Shown: positions 8,606-17,843, numbered from the stretch's first letter. The stretch: DNA of 48,247 nucleotides from an uncultured Traorella sp. (GCF_944327115.1 NZ_CALVGS010000052.1:1-48247), one strand, 5' to 3'. Made by a program: numbers and translations. The notes: generated by a model from the sequence alone, not told the origin.

Positions 8606-8634
8606 TTGCAAATCTTATGAATTTCGATTAAACT
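8606..8634 (+). promoter_or_regulatory. Promoter of the DUF4870 gene
   Basis: A -35 TTGCAA (8606-8611) and -10 TAAACT (8629-8634) are separated by 17 bases, and AAGGAGG lies just before the ATG at 8658. Confidence 0.5.
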
Positions 8635-8657
8635 ATATCTACAAGGAGGCTTTCTCT

Positions 8658-9131
8658 ATGAAATATGATCCACACAAATCATCTTTATTTGATTTAGATG
8701 CCAATGTGGCAGCAATTCTGGTCTATCTTCTTCCATGGATGGTCAGCATCATCTCCTCTTCTTTAGGCGGTGTTGCATGGATCATACCTCTTTTAGCGCT
8801 GATCTTGGAAAGAAAAAGTGATTTTGTTAATTTCCATGCGGCAAATGCACTTGCTTTTTTTGTGATAAATGCTGTCATATATTATATCACCGTGTTTTTC
8901 GGTCTTACAGCAGCATTAACCTCTTGGTTAGATAATATGTTCATATTGGGTATCTTTTATATGGGTATCCGTGGAATCATTTCAGTGATTTTGGGAATCA
9001 TCTTCGCAATCATTGAAATCTATTTGGGTGTCGGAAAATTATTTTCCATTATCAGAGCTTATGAATATAAGGACATCAACGTTCCCGTCATCGCTCAGAT
9101 TGCCAGAATCATCTTAAGCTTTAAAAGATAA
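8658..9131 (+). CDS. DUF4870 domain-containing membrane protein
   Basis: This 157-residue protein has four membrane segments. 'NVAAILVYLLPWM', 'ALILERKSDFVNFHAANAL' and a C-terminal Gly/Ile-rich segment are the DUF4870 signature, in which a soluble loop 'K...vrFHa.Qal' follows the second helix. The function is unknown; family members are small membrane proteins of Gram-positive bacteria. AAGGAGG gives a strong ribosome binding site. It is transcribed alone, with a terminator directly after the stop. Confidence 0.82.
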   Translation: MKYDPHKSSLFDLDANVAAILVYLLPWMVSIISSSLGGVAWIIPLLALILERKSDFVNFHAANALAFFVINAVIYYITVFFGLTAALTSWLDNMFILGIFYMGIRGIISVILGIIFAIIEIYLGVGKLFSIIRAYEYKDINVPVIAQIARIILSFKR

Positions 9132-9158
9132 AAGCACAATAGAATGTGCTTTTTTTTA
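9131..9158 (+). terminator. Terminator after the DUF4870 gene
   Basis: AAAGCACA (9131-9138) pairs with TGTGCTTT (9145-9152) and is followed by a T run. The T run reaches into the stop codon of the convergent trmN6 gene. Confidence 0.8.
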
Positions 9159-9815
9159 TCTGCTTACAATTTTTTCTTTCATGACCTTACAGTGTACATT
9201 CCCCTGCTTTACAGCTTCAATTAATATTCCATGAGCCATATCATTTTCACAATCACGGATAAACTGCAAGGTCTTGATCTCCAGTTCATTTTTCCGCATC
9301 TCAACACAGATATCTACCAAACGATCTGAGCGGTGCACCAAATAAAAGCGTCCCTTTTCTTTCAACAGGCGATTTGCACTGGCGCATAGCACTTCTAATG
9401 TAAGATAACATTCATGACGGGCAATCCTTTTATAATCGCTGACATTTAACTGCTTATCGCTGGTAACCTTAAAATAAGGGGGATTACAGATGATCACATC
9501 AACAGGTTCACATACCACATCCTTGATATCTGCATGAATGATCTCAAAATCTTTGATATGATGCTCATTAAGATTCATTTGTGCCAGCTCACAAGCCTCT
9601 TTTTGGACATCAACTCCTATCAGCTTCCCTTTCGTATATAAAGAGGCATAAAGCAAAAGAGCACCATTATTCGTTCCGATATCCAAGACGCGCTCATCCT
9701 CTTTGATTTTCATAAAATGGCCTAACAAAGCTGTGTCCGTGTTCATACGGAACATATCTTTACGCTGATGAAGATAAATATCGGTTCCCGGAAGATAATC
9801 ATAAGTCATATTCAT
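9156..9815 (-). CDS. trmN6: tRNA1(Val) (adenine(37)-N6)-methyltransferase family protein
   Basis: This 219-residue Rossmann-fold methyltransferase has motif I VLDIGTNNGALLL near residue 45, an acidic end of beta 2 (GVDVQKEA) and the catalytic NPPYFK motif near residue 110, the N6-adenine signature. The opening 'DYLPGTDIYLHQRKDMFRMNTDTALLG' (quoted in part) is typical of the YfiC/TrmN6 group, which methylates A37 of tRNA1-Val. Its stop lies in the terminator T run of the convergent DUF4870 gene. Confidence 0.87.
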   Translation of the reverse strand: MNMTYDYLPGTDIYLHQRKDMFRMNTDTALLGHFMKIKEDERVLDIGTNNGALLLYASLYTKGKLIGVDVQKEACELAQMNLNEHHIKDFEIIHADIKDVVCEPVDVIICNPPYFKVTSDKQLNVSDYKRIARHECYLTLEVLCASANRLLKEKGRFYLVHRSDRLVDICVEMRKNELEIKTLQFIRDCENDMAHGILIEAVKQGNVHCKVMKEKIVSR

Positions 9816-9875
9816 AGCAACATCTTATCAAAATTTATATAGAAAATAAAGAATATTTTTTATATAATATCGAGT

Positions 9876-11237
9876 ATGAGCATTAGAAATTATATCGGTA
9901 ACAAAGACTTTTATAAACAAACGGCCCTTCTAGCCATTCCTTTATCGCTCCAGCAATTGCTGGGAAGCGCTATGGAAATGATCGATTCTTTGATGGTCAG
10001 CTGGATCGGTATGATCAGTGCTGTCGGAAGTGCTTCACAGGTAATCATCATTGCCTCTACGATTACATGGGGCATTTTAAGCGGCACCAATATCTTTGCA
10101 TCACAATTCTATGGAAAAAAAGATGATGCCCACTTAAAAAAAGTATTTGGTCTTTCCTTATGCCTGACATCGATAAATGCTTTATTTTGGATGCTCTTGA
10201 TTTCACTGTTTCCGCAAAACCTGATCCGTTTCTACATCAGTGACAATGATATCATCATCCATGCCCTGGATTATTTGAATATCGCACGATTTACGATCCT
10301 TCTTGAAGCAGTTTCTTTTACGTTCAGCTATCATTATCGCTGTGTCAATAAGGCTAATCTTACTTTATATGTCAGTATTTTTTCCATGCTTTGCAATATC
10401 GTCTTAAATTATATCTTTATCTTCGGATGGGGACCTATTCCGGCCATGTATATTTCAGGAGCCGCTTTAGCAACCTTGCTCTCACATTTCTTCTCCATTC
10501 TGATCTATCTCATATACGGCATCAAAACCAAACAGCCGTTTCTTGGCAGCTTTCATGAAATGTTTTCCTTTAGCTTCGACTTTGTCCGCCATATCTTACG
10601 ACGTGTCTATCCGCTCATCATCAACGAAGCCCTATTTGGCTTTGGCAGCTCTTTGATCATCAAAGCACTCGGCGGTCTTAGCCGAGAAAACTTGGAAGCT
10701 TATTATATAGGAGATCAGATTGCCGCTTTCTTCTCCTTTATCATATGGGGCTTTGGAGGGAGTGTCCAGCTCATGTTGTCATATGATCTTGGAAAAGGAA
10801 ATCAAGAAGGAGCCATTCAAAAAAGCAAGCATTTCATGGGTCTGGCTTTTGTGCTGGCAATCTTATTAGCTTCTTTGTTATCCTTATGTTCACCTTTGAT
10901 CATGAGCTTCTATAATATTCAAAATGAAGCTATCTATGCATCCACAAGAGCAGTTTTATTTGTATTTTGTTTAAAGATTGCTTTCCGCTTGTTTAATTTT
11001 ACGATCTTTTCAATATTACGCAGTGGCGGTGATTCCAGGATCATTTCCTTTTTGGATGCGGGAATCATGTATCTTGTGGCCATTCCGTTATCTTTTATAA
11101 GTGTTTATCTTTTTCATATTGAAAGTGTTGCGATCGTATATCTTATTACTCAAAGTGAACAAGTCGTACGTTTCATATTTGGAATCAAAAGAATTCGTAA
11201 GGGTATATGGGCTGCGGATCTGACACATGTCAAATAA
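9876..11237 (+). CDS. MATE family efflux transporter
   Basis: This 453-residue protein has 12 predicted membrane segments in two homologous halves. The N-terminal 'PLSLQQLLGSAMEMIDSLMVSWIG' (in part) and 'SQVIIIASTITWGILSGTNIFASQFYGKKD' (in part) are MATE signatures. MATE pumps export cationic drugs or metabolites using Na+ or H+. There is no ribosome binding site ahead of the ATG, and a -10-like TATAAT (9863-9868) ends only seven bases before it, so translation may be leaderless; the next Met is too far in to be the start. Confidence 0.88.
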   Translation: MSIRNYIGNKDFYKQTALLAIPLSLQQLLGSAMEMIDSLMVSWIGMISAVGSASQVIIIASTITWGILSGTNIFASQFYGKKDDAHLKKVFGLSLCLTSINALFWMLLISLFPQNLIRFYISDNDIIIHALDYLNIARFTILLEAVSFTFSYHYRCVNKANLTLYVSIFSMLCNIVLNYIFIFGWGPIPAMYISGAALATLLSHFFSILIYLIYGIKTKQPFLGSFHEMFSFSFDFVRHILRRVYPLIINEALFGFGSSLIIKALGGLSRENLEAYYIGDQIAAFFSFIIWGFGGSVQLMLSYDLGKGNQEGAIQKSKHFMGLAFVLAILLASLLSLCSPLIMSFYNIQNEAIYASTRAVLFVFCLKIAFRLFNFTIFSILRSGGDSRIISFLDAGIMYLVAIPLSFISVYLFHIESVAIVYLITQSEQVVRFIFGIKRIRKGIWAADLTHVK

Positions 11238-11315
11238 ATATATTATTTTTTGTATATAAAAACTATTCATAATGTCAGGATTAGTGTAAAATAATATTGT
11301 TAAGAGGGAATGCAA

Positions 11316-12398
11316 ATGAATATGTCTAAAAAGAAAGATTTTATTATTAATTTTATATTTTATGGAATCCTTTTGGGACTCTTATATATTGGATTTAAGT
11401 ATATTGCTCCTATTTTGATTCCGTTTATGATCGGTTTTCTGATATCTTATTTTATCCAGCGGCCTGTCCGCTATCTTCATAGAAAGCTGCAAATCAATAA
11501 AAAAATTCTTTCCATTACCTTACTGCTTCTTTTTTATGTGCTGATCAGCTTTTTGCTTTTTCTATTATGTGTCAATGGTTATTCATGGATCATGAGCCTA
11601 ACAAATGAATTACCAAAATTTTATGAATATGTTGTCCAGCCGACGATTGATAATCTGATTCAGGAAATATTATTATTAACTGAAAATATGCCTCCTGAGT
11701 TTAAGAGCGCTCTTGATGAGCTTACAAGATTGATGCTGGACAGCTCAAAACAGCTTCTGGGAACCATATCTAATTTTATCGTCCAGTATCTTGCCAATGC
11801 CGTAAAAGGAATTCCCGGACTGTTTATTTCATTCGTCATGACGATCATCTCATCATTCTTTTTCATCATCGACTATGATAAGATCATTCAGTATATCTTG
11901 TCACATTTAAATGATACGGCTCGAACATTTTTATCCGATACCCAATATTTCTTAAAAAACAAGTTATGGGTCATCATCAAAGCCTATGCTAAGATCATGA
12001 CATTGACCTTTGTTGAACTGTCTATTGGTTTAAGTCTGATAGGTACGGAGCATCCGATTTTAATAGCACTTGCCATCAGTATCTTTGACATCCTGCCGGT
12101 CTTAGGTACCGGAGGTATCATGATTCCTTGGAGCCTGATATGTCTTATTCAAGGAAATATCGCAATGGGCGTGAAACTTTTGATCGTATATGTAATCATC
12201 ACTGTGATCAGAAATATCATTGAACCTAAGATCGTGGGTGCTGAGCTGGGCATCCACCCATTGGCAACTTTGATGGCGATGTTAGTTGGTGGTCAGTTGT
12301 TCGGCATCATCGGATTATTTGGCTTCCCGATCTTACTTTCATTCATTCTATTCAAAAAAGAACAAAATAATCAAAAAAATAAAAATATCTCTGTATGA
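11316..12398 (+). CDS. AI-2E family (TqsA/YdiK-type) permease
   Basis: This roughly 360-residue membrane protein carries the AI-2E transporter fold: three N-terminal helices, a soluble helical middle (residues 90-150), then a helical bundle with 'LIGTEHPILIALAISIFDILPVLGTGG' (in part) and 'EPKIVGAELGIHPLATLMAMLVGG' (in part), the family's most conserved region. Members export or import small solutes; the AI-2 role is shown for few. Three in-frame ATGs exist (11310, 11316, 11322); 11316 has the best spacing from GAGGG. A hairpin terminator follows the stop. Confidence 0.85.
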   Translation: MNMSKKKDFIINFIFYGILLGLLYIGFKYIAPILIPFMIGFLISYFIQRPVRYLHRKLQINKKILSITLLLLFYVLISFLLFLLCVNGYSWIMSLTNELPKFYEYVVQPTIDNLIQEILLLTENMPPEFKSALDELTRLMLDSSKQLLGTISNFIVQYLANAVKGIPGLFISFVMTIISSFFFIIDYDKIIQYILSHLNDTARTFLSDTQYFLKNKLWVIIKAYAKIMTLTFVELSIGLSLIGTEHPILIALAISIFDILPVLGTGGIMIPWSLICLIQGNIAMGVKLLIVYVIITVIRNIIEPKIVGAELGIHPLATLMAMLVGGQLFGIIGLFGFPILLSFILFKKEQNNQKNKNISV

Positions 12399-12418
12399 TT
12401 TATACAAAGATATTTTTT
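12379..12418. terminator. Bidirectional terminator between converging genes
   Basis: AAAATATCT, GTAT, a loop, ATAC and AGATATTTTTT form a stem with a small internal bulge; A and T runs flank both sides, so it can serve both the AI-2E gene and the converging DUF3783 gene. Confidence 0.6.
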
Positions 12419-12438
12419 AGAGAAATCATTTTTCTCAT

Positions 12439-12921
12439 TTAAAGGTTTTCCAGTCTTTTGATCATCTCTTCCATGGCATTAACATCGCTTCCCTGATAAA
12501 TGATGAAGGCTTCCATCAAAATTTTTTCAATCTGTTTTTTATTTTCATTTTGAGAAACCTGCACCTTTTTTTGAAGCAATTCTTTTAACCGATTTTTTGC
12601 CTGGAACAGATGATGCTCCTGCATGACCTCATCAAGCAGATCCTTCAATGTCCATGAAAGGTTATGAGGTGTTGATGCTATAAAAATTGCATTGATTCCT
12701 TTTGATTTCAAGCTGTCAGTAATCTCATTCATCTTATCTTCTCCATAGTCAAACATATATACAAAAGAATTTGACAATGACATCCTGGTTTCTTCCTGAT
12801 TACTTTGAAGCACCAGATCTTTCATTTTAGTATGCAGATCCTGATCTGAAAGATAAGAATAGTCAAGCTTTAAATCATGGATCATTTCCTTGGAAATATT
12901 TGCGATAAGACATTTACTCAT
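12439..12921 (-). CDS. DUF3783 domain-containing protein
   Basis: This 160-residue soluble protein has a central part with 'GINAIFIASTPHNLSWTLKDLLDEVMQEHHLF' (in part) matching the DUF3783 pattern (T-x-x-N-x-x-W-x-L-x-x-L-x-x-E-H). A Lys-rich helical tail follows. The ATG at 12921 is preferred over that at 12939 because GAGGAG lies seven bases before it; it overlaps the stop of ttcA by eight bases (ATGAGTAA), indicating coupling. The function is unknown. Confidence 0.6.
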   Translation of the reverse strand: MSKCLIANISKEMIHDLKLDYSYLSDQDLHTKMKDLVLQSNQEETRMSLSNSFVYMFDYGEDKMNEITDSLKSKGINAIFIASTPHNLSWTLKDLLDEVMQEHHLFQAKNRLKELLQKKVQVSQNENKKQIEKILMEAFIIYQGSDVNAMEEMIKRLENL

Positions 12922-13747
12922 ATTTTTTCTCCTCATCATAAGTATCTAAAAAATGATAACTCTTTTCTTTATCAAAATAAGATATAATTTGTCCGATATT
13001 TACATTTGCTGAACTTTTAAAAATATTCTTTTCCACATACGGATTGACTTCATGAAGCTGCGCGATCAGATCCTTGATCTCCTTACGTTTAGAAAAATGT
13101 TCAACTTCATCATCCTCGGTAAATTTACAGGCACATCGTATAAAAGAAAGATCATTATGCTTGCACCAACGCAAGACATCCGCTTCCCGGATCAGATAAA
13201 GCGGTCGTATAAGCTCCATTCCCTCATAATTATCTGAGTGCAGCTTTGGCATCATGGTCTGATATTGTCCTGCATAAAACATGCCCATCAGGATCGTTTC
13301 GATCACATCATCAAAATGATGACCAAGAGCAATCTTATTACAACCGTTTTCCTGAGCGATACGATACAGATGACCTCTTCTCATCCTTGCGCAGATAAAG
13401 CAGGGATTTTTCTGCAAGGTCGTGACATAACTAAAAATTCTGGCAGGAAAGATCTCAATAGGTATTTCCAATTTCTTTGCATTCTCAATGATCTTATTAC
13501 GATTTGCTTCATTATAACCGGGATCCATCACGATATATTTCACATCAAAATCAATTTTTCCATGACGTTTCAGCTCCTGAAACAGCTTTGCCATCAGCAT
13601 GCTGTCCTTGCCGCCACTGATACAACAAGCAATGACATCCCCTTCTTGTATCATATCATATTCACTGATAGCTCGTACAAAACGGGCCCATAATTCTTTA
13701 CGATAAGTTTTTACGATACTTCTTTCTGCTTCGTTCCATGCTCTCAT
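12914..13747 (-). CDS. TtcA-like tRNA 2-thiocytidine synthetase (PP-loop ATPase)
   Basis: This 277-residue protein has the N-type ATP pyrophosphatase PP-loop SGGKDS (residues 44-49), the pair Cys 116/Cys 119 in CFICARMRRG, a GHHFDD motif (142-147) and Cys 205/Cys 207 in IRCACKF. This set of cysteines, which can hold an Fe-S cluster, is that of the TtcA/TtuA branch, which thiolates tRNA cytidine 32 or a related base. Specificity among TtcA relatives cannot be fixed from sequence. It is co-transcribed with the DUF3783 gene. Confidence 0.82.
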   Translation of the reverse strand: MRAWNEAERSIVKTYRKELWARFVRAISEYDMIQEGDVIACCISGGKDSMLMAKLFQELKRHGKIDFDVKYIVMDPGYNEANRNKIIENAKKLEIPIEIFPARIFSYVTTLQKNPCFICARMRRGHLYRIAQENGCNKIALGHHFDDVIETILMGMFYAGQYQTMMPKLHSDNYEGMELIRPLYLIREADVLRWCKHNDLSFIRCACKFTEDDEVEHFSKRKEIKDLIAQLHEVNPYVEKNIFKSSANVNIGQIISYFDKEKSYHFLDTYDEEKKYE

Positions 13748-13935
13748 GCCTGTTATTTTATCAGACTTTACAAGTAAATGCCACTATAAAAACCAGTAAA
13801 TGTTTTTTGCCATGGCCTATTAATTAGTAAAACCTGTTTCATATGAATATGACAATTTATCTGTTATGTCGAGATCAGAAAGTATCGCTTGATCAATTTT
13901 TCAAAAATATCCTATGTGATTTTATGATCAAAATA

Positions 13936-13964
13936 ATCTAAAAGAAAAGACGGATATCCGTCTT
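13936..13964 (-). terminator. Terminator of the antiterminator gene
   Basis: AAGACGGATATCCGTCTT (13947-13964) is a perfect 18-base palindrome followed on the minus strand by TTCTTTTAG; it overlaps the stop codon of the gene. Confidence 0.75.
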
Positions 13965-14787
13965 ATTCCTTTGCTATGTCGCAAATACGCTGAATATGTA
14001 AGCCCAAATAGCCAATTTCAATTCTAGGGATCGTATGGTGCAGTTGGCTTCCGATTTTGATCAGAATGGTTTCCGCAGTTTCATAGGCCAATGGAAAATG
14101 TGTCTGTACATATTCATCCATATCTAAATTCAATTTTTCATTGGTCCTGATCCTTGCCAGCATATATTTTATATGTGTTAATAACCGGCTATAAGCTAAT
14201 GACTGCATATTGATGGAAGTATTCAGCTTTTCTTCGATCATCTTGATACTTTCTTGTACGATTATGGCCACCTTCATGCTTTCATCTACTTTCTCATGAG
14301 TAGCGGCACTATGCAGATGCAAGGTAATATATCCGATTTCATCCTCGTTGATTTCATAGCCCAGTCTATTTTGAATGATTGCTTTTGAGATACTGGCAGC
14401 TTCATATTCATCCGGATTCAACATACGTATTTCATTGGTAAACGGATTAGAAATTACCAGTCCATTTTTTATTCTCTCAACAGCAAAAGCAATATGATCA
14501 CTTAAAGGTAATAGAATGTTATGATCAAGGCTTCCCAGTTTTTCACTGGCATGCTTGAGAATCTGATGAGCAATTTCCAAAAAAGCCGGATCGATTTTTT
14601 CAATAATTTCTCTACCGCCTCTTTCTGCTTCACCTTGAAGCTGATAAAGAGCTTCAAAAGAGGTATTGGCAATCTGATCCTCCACCTTTTTTCCAAAACC
14701 GATCCCTCGATCCAATATCAGATACTCTTTATGATCCTCTGCGACAAGAATTGCATTATGATTTAAAATTCGAGTAATCTTAAACAT
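13963..14787 (-). CDS. BglG/LicT-family transcription antiterminator
   Basis: This 274-residue protein has an N-terminal RNA-binding CAT domain (residues 1-56, MFKITRILNHNAILV...DRGIGFGKK) and two PRD domains. The phosphorylatable His residues are all present: 'SDHIAFAVER' and 'TLHLHSA' in PRD1, 'LLTHIKYML' and 'GYLGLHIQRI' in PRD2. It should bind the RAT hairpin ahead of the adjacent EIICBA gene and prevent termination when dephosphorylated by active transport. It lies 15 bases downstream of that gene, in the same operon. Whether it is the LicT or GlcT type is not settled by sequence. Confidence 0.9.
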   Translation of the reverse strand: MFKITRILNHNAILVAEDHKEYLILDRGIGFGKKVEDQIANTSFEALYQLQGEAERGGREIIEKIDPAFLEIAHQILKHASEKLGSLDHNILLPLSDHIAFAVERIKNGLVISNPFTNEIRMLNPDEYEAASISKAIIQNRLGYEINEDEIGYITLHLHSAATHEKVDESMKVAIIVQESIKMIEEKLNTSINMQSLAYSRLLTHIKYMLARIRTNEKLNLDMDEYVQTHFPLAYETAETILIKIGSQLHHTIPRIEIGYLGLHIQRICDIAKE

Positions 14788-14802
14788 TCTATTCCTCCTA
14801 AA

Positions 14803-16878
14803 CTAGGATAAGCGAATGATTTCTTCCTTTGCCTGTACATCTCCAAGCTTCAAAAGTTCAAGATGCTGCTGATCTGAAAGATTTGTAAATACCATGACAG
14901 ATGCACTGCTTTTCGCATGTTCCTGAATATATTTTAAATCAAAAGAAAGCAGTTTGTCACCTTTTTTGATTTCCTGTTCAGCTTCGCAATGCAATTTAAA
15001 CCCTTCTCCATTCAACTTAACCGTATCGATTCCAATATGAAGCAAAAGCTCGACTCCTTCTTTGCTTTCAATACCAATGGCATGCCTGGTCGGAAAGATC
15101 ATCTTAACGACACCGTCACAAGGTGCATAGACATTTCCATCATTAGGAAAAATGACCACACCATCACCCATCATCTTGGCCGCAAATGTTTCATCCGGAG
15201 CTTCCGTGATCAGCTTCAACTCACCACTGAGTGGTGAAACGAATACATCTTTCACATCACTCACCTTTTTTTCTTCAATGACCTCAAACTCTTCATGAGT
15301 TGATGGATGATGAAGATAATCTTCAAGATTCGATTTGATGACCGTTACTTTTGGACCATAAATGATCTGTACACCTTTACCTTTAAAGATCACACCTGCT
15401 GCCCCGCTTTGCTTCAAGATATCTTCACTTACTTTAGATGCATCAAAAACAGTTGTTCTTAAACGAGTGGCACAGCAGTCAATATCTGAAATATTATCAG
15501 TGCCTCCTAATCCCTTTACGATTAATGCACTTACTGAATTACCGCTTCCTTCTTTTTTCGCATTTACATCCGCACGAGTATATAGCTTTGTTTCTTCATT
15601 ATCATCTTCACGACCCGGCGTCTTCAGATTCATCTTTTTAATAAAGAAGGTAAATACCAGATAATAAACGATAAAGTAAACAATCCCTACGATAACGACC
15701 CAATACCAGTTTGTTTTCGCATTTCCCTGTAAGATTCCAAAAAGCGAAAGATCGATTAAACCTCCCGAGAATGTCATACCAACACCCACTTTGAAAATAT
15801 GCATCAGCATATATGCAAGACCTGCAAAGATACAATGAATGACATATAGAAGCGGAGCTACGAACAAGAATGTGAATTCAAGCGGTTCAGTAATTCCTGT
15901 CAGCATGGACGTTAAAGCGGCTGAAATCAACAAACCACCGGCAATTTTTCTCTTTTCCGGTTTAGCACAGCGATACATCGCAAGCGCTGCACCCGGCAGA
16001 CCAAAGATCATCAACGGGAATTTACCGGCCATAAAACGTGTTGCTTCCGTATTAAATACCGTCGTTGCCGGACATCCCAATTCCGCAAAGAAAATATTCT
16101 GGGCACCTTCCACGATCGTACCGCACACATTGGCCGTACCGCCAACAGCCGTCTGCCAGAATGGCATATAGAAAACATGATGCAGACCAAAAGGTATCAG
16201 GGCTCTCTCCATAAGACCATACAGGAATGTTCCCCCATATCCGGAATTACGCACCAGCTCACCAACGGCATAGATCCCATTCTGAATCGTCGGCCAAATA
16301 TAAAACATGATAATACCGACAATCAGATAAACAACGGAACAAACAATCGGCACAAAACGAGTTCCGCCAAAGAAAGAAAGTACCTGTGGTAATTCGATCT
16401 TATAAAATTTATTATGTAGATAGGCAACCCCTAAACCAACAATGATACCGCCAAAGACACCCATCTGTAATGACTGGATACCTACGACATTCGTGATCGA
16501 ACCTTCCGGTAAGCTCTCCGCAATACCTGTAACACTTATCATCGCACTGATTGCGGTATGCATCACAAAGAAAGCAATCGCACCTGCCAAAGCAGCAACT
16601 TCCTTTTCTTTCTTTGCCATACCGATGGCAACGCCCATCGCAAACAGAATCGGTAAATTTGCGAAAATGATATCGCCACACTTATTTAAGACTGTCAAAA
16701 TCGCATACATAAAGGTTCCTTCACCTAAGATAGAAGTTAATCCATAGGCTTCCACCATCGTTGGATTCGTAAATGATCCACCGATACCTAAAAATAGTCC
16801 GGCTACCGGAAGTATCGCAATCGGCAGCATAAAGCTTCGTCCTACACGCTGCAGGACCTCAAAAATCTTGTCTTTCAT
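14803..16878 (-). CDS. PTS glucose/GlcNAc/maltose-family EIICBA transporter
   Basis: This 691-residue membrane permease carries all three PTS domains: EIIC with about ten segments (residues 1-420, including 'GITEPLEF', the sugar-binding motif), EIIB near residues 445-525 with the phospho-Cys in CCATRLR, and EIIA in the last 150 residues with the active His in LLLHIGIDTV. It imports and phosphorylates a hexose of the glucose family; the exact sugar is not readable. The ATG at 16878 is chosen because GAGAGGG precedes it, whereas the 14-codon extension to 16920 lies in the terminator. Expression is controlled by RAT antitermination and a cre-like site. Confidence 0.9.
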   Translation of the reverse strand: MKDKIFEVLQRVGRSFMLPIAILPVAGLFLGIGGSFTNPTMVEAYGLTSILGEGTFMYAILTVLNKCGDIIFANLPILFAMGVAIGMAKKEKEVAALAGAIAFFVMHTAISAMISVTGIAESLPEGSITNVVGIQSLQMGVFGGIIVGLGVAYLHNKFYKIELPQVLSFFGGTRFVPIVCSVVYLIVGIIMFYIWPTIQNGIYAVGELVRNSGYGGTFLYGLMERALIPFGLHHVFYMPFWQTAVGGTANVCGTIVEGAQNIFFAELGCPATTVFNTEATRFMAGKFPLMIFGLPGAALAMYRCAKPEKRKIAGGLLISAALTSMLTGITEPLEFTFLFVAPLLYVIHCIFAGLAYMLMHIFKVGVGMTFSGGLIDLSLFGILQGNAKTNWYWVVIVGIVYFIVYYLVFTFFIKKMNLKTPGREDDNEETKLYTRADVNAKKEGSGNSVSALIVKGLGGTDNISDIDCCATRLRTTVFDASKVSEDILKQSGAAGVIFKGKGVQIIYGPKVTVIKSNLEDYLHHPSTHEEFEVIEEKKVSDVKDVFVSPLSGELKLITEAPDETFAAKMMGDGVVIFPNDGNVYAPCDGVVKMIFPTRHAIGIESKEGVELLLHIGIDTVKLNGEGFKLHCEAEQEIKKGDKLLSFDLKYIQEHAKSSASVMVFTNLSDQQHLELLKLGDVQAKEEIIRLS

Positions 16879-16909
16879 CTTTCCCTCTCTTTCCGTTTTC
16901 TTTAGAAAA

Positions 16910-16966
16910 TAAAAAGGCACTAACTAAAGAAAACTATCCATATAAGACAATTTCATAGTTAATGCC
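16910..16966 (-). terminator. Regulated leader terminator of the EIICBA gene
   Basis: On the minus strand GGCATTAACTA (16956-16966) pairs with TAGTTAGTGCC (16916-16926), 11 pairs including one wobble, followed by TTTTTATTTT. Its 5' arm is the 3' part of the RAT hairpin, so the two structures exclude each other. Confidence 0.85.
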
Positions 16967-16985
16967 TGCATCACCAGTAACACTC
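16956..16985 (-). promoter_or_regulatory. RAT (ribonucleic antiterminator) hairpin
   Basis: The minus-strand sequence GTTACTGGTGATGCAGGC followed by ATTAAC matches the LicT/SacY RAT pattern (GTTACTG...GCAGGCA.AAC). It lies just downstream of the promoter and overlaps the terminator's 5' arm. The neighbouring BglG-family protein is the obvious ligand. Confidence 0.88.
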
Positions 16986-16995
16986 TACGCCCATT

Positions 16996-17024
16996 ATATT
17001 AACCTAGAAAGCGCTTTCTGTCAA
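16996..17024 (-). promoter_or_regulatory. Promoter with embedded cre site for the EIICBA-antiterminator operon
   Basis: A perfect -35 TTGACA (17019-17024) and a -10 TAATAT (16996-17001) are 17 bases apart. AGAAAGCGCTTTCT (17006-17019), a perfect palindrome close to the CcpA cre consensus, fills most of the spacer, so CcpA binding should block RNA polymerase. The remaining 200 bases up to the GNAT gene are A+T-rich, and I see nothing else in them. Confidence 0.8.
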
Positions 17025-17243
17025 CACAAAGATGAAATTTTTTCATAAAGGTGACTATGATAAAAAAATAGTTAATGAAAAAAATAATTATTTTATTTTT
17101 TTGGGAAAAATGATATTTTCATAGATATAGAACAGTAGTGTCATGAAAGGAAAACTGGGAATAACGGCAGATTTTGTTTGGAAGAATTACAGTTGGTCAA
17201 TCATTCAACTCAAACTATACATCCGACCTTGTTTCCATAGACA

Positions 17244-17696
17244 TCAGGTATGTATCATATACATCCTCTCTTCATTTCCTTCTTCATCTTTCACCATGCA
17301 TAAAAATTGATAACCACATCTTTCGTAAAAAGAAGTATGATCCGTAACTAAATATAATTTCTCATATCCCATCTTACCGGCTTCTTTTCTTATATATTCC
17401 AACAAATTTCTCGCAATATTTTTTCTTCGATACTCTTTTTCGACATAAAGTGCACATAGATTCGGTGTAAGATCAGGAAGATCATGAAAATCATTTTGAA
17501 TGATCCCTGCCCCTGCCACTATTCGATTCTGTTCATTCAAAACAAGATACCATTGGGGTATCCCGTTTTTACGTTCGATGCACACATTCATGCTTTGTAA
17601 ATAGACCTCATAAGGAATCTGCCACTTCTGTGAGAACCAGAAAGCTGCTTTTTCTATATATTGAGGATCATCACAAAGACGAATCATTTTTATCAT
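17244..17696 (-). CDS. GNAT family N-acetyltransferase
   Basis: This 150-residue protein has the GNAT core: 'NRIVAGAGIIQNDF', the beta-4 'NLCALYVEKEYRRKNIARNLLEYI' (quoted in part), which contains the acetyl-CoA-binding R-x-x-x-I-A pattern, and the terminal 'YERCGYQFLCMVKDEEGNEERMY' (in part). The substrate is unknown. The gene stands alone between the PTS operon and the adhesin gene. Confidence 0.85.
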   Translation of the reverse strand: MIKMIRLCDDPQYIEKAAFWFSQKWQIPYEVYLQSMNVCIERKNGIPQWYLVLNEQNRIVAGAGIIQNDFHDLPDLTPNLCALYVEKEYRRKNIARNLLEYIRKEAGKMGYEKLYLVTDHTSFYERCGYQFLCMVKDEEGNEERMYMIHT

Positions 17697-17843
17697 CGTA
17701 TCATCTCCTTCATCAAGTATAACATATCCATGATAATTTTTTCTTCATTAAAAAGCATCAACATGATATGCTTGTCTTCATATACTGAATAAGAATGATT
17801 CTTTTAGCTGATTCTGTAAACCACATCTATCCAAGGAGAACTT

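Noticed and set aside
8414-8611. A 65-codon minus-strand frame
   Set aside because: Shadow of the FeoB-associated Cys-rich gene in another frame; the 58-residue reading has clear family motifs.
17143-17310. A 55-codon plus-strand frame converging on the GNAT gene
   Set aside because: No ribosome binding site, no recognisable domain, and half of it is complementary to the GNAT coding sequence.
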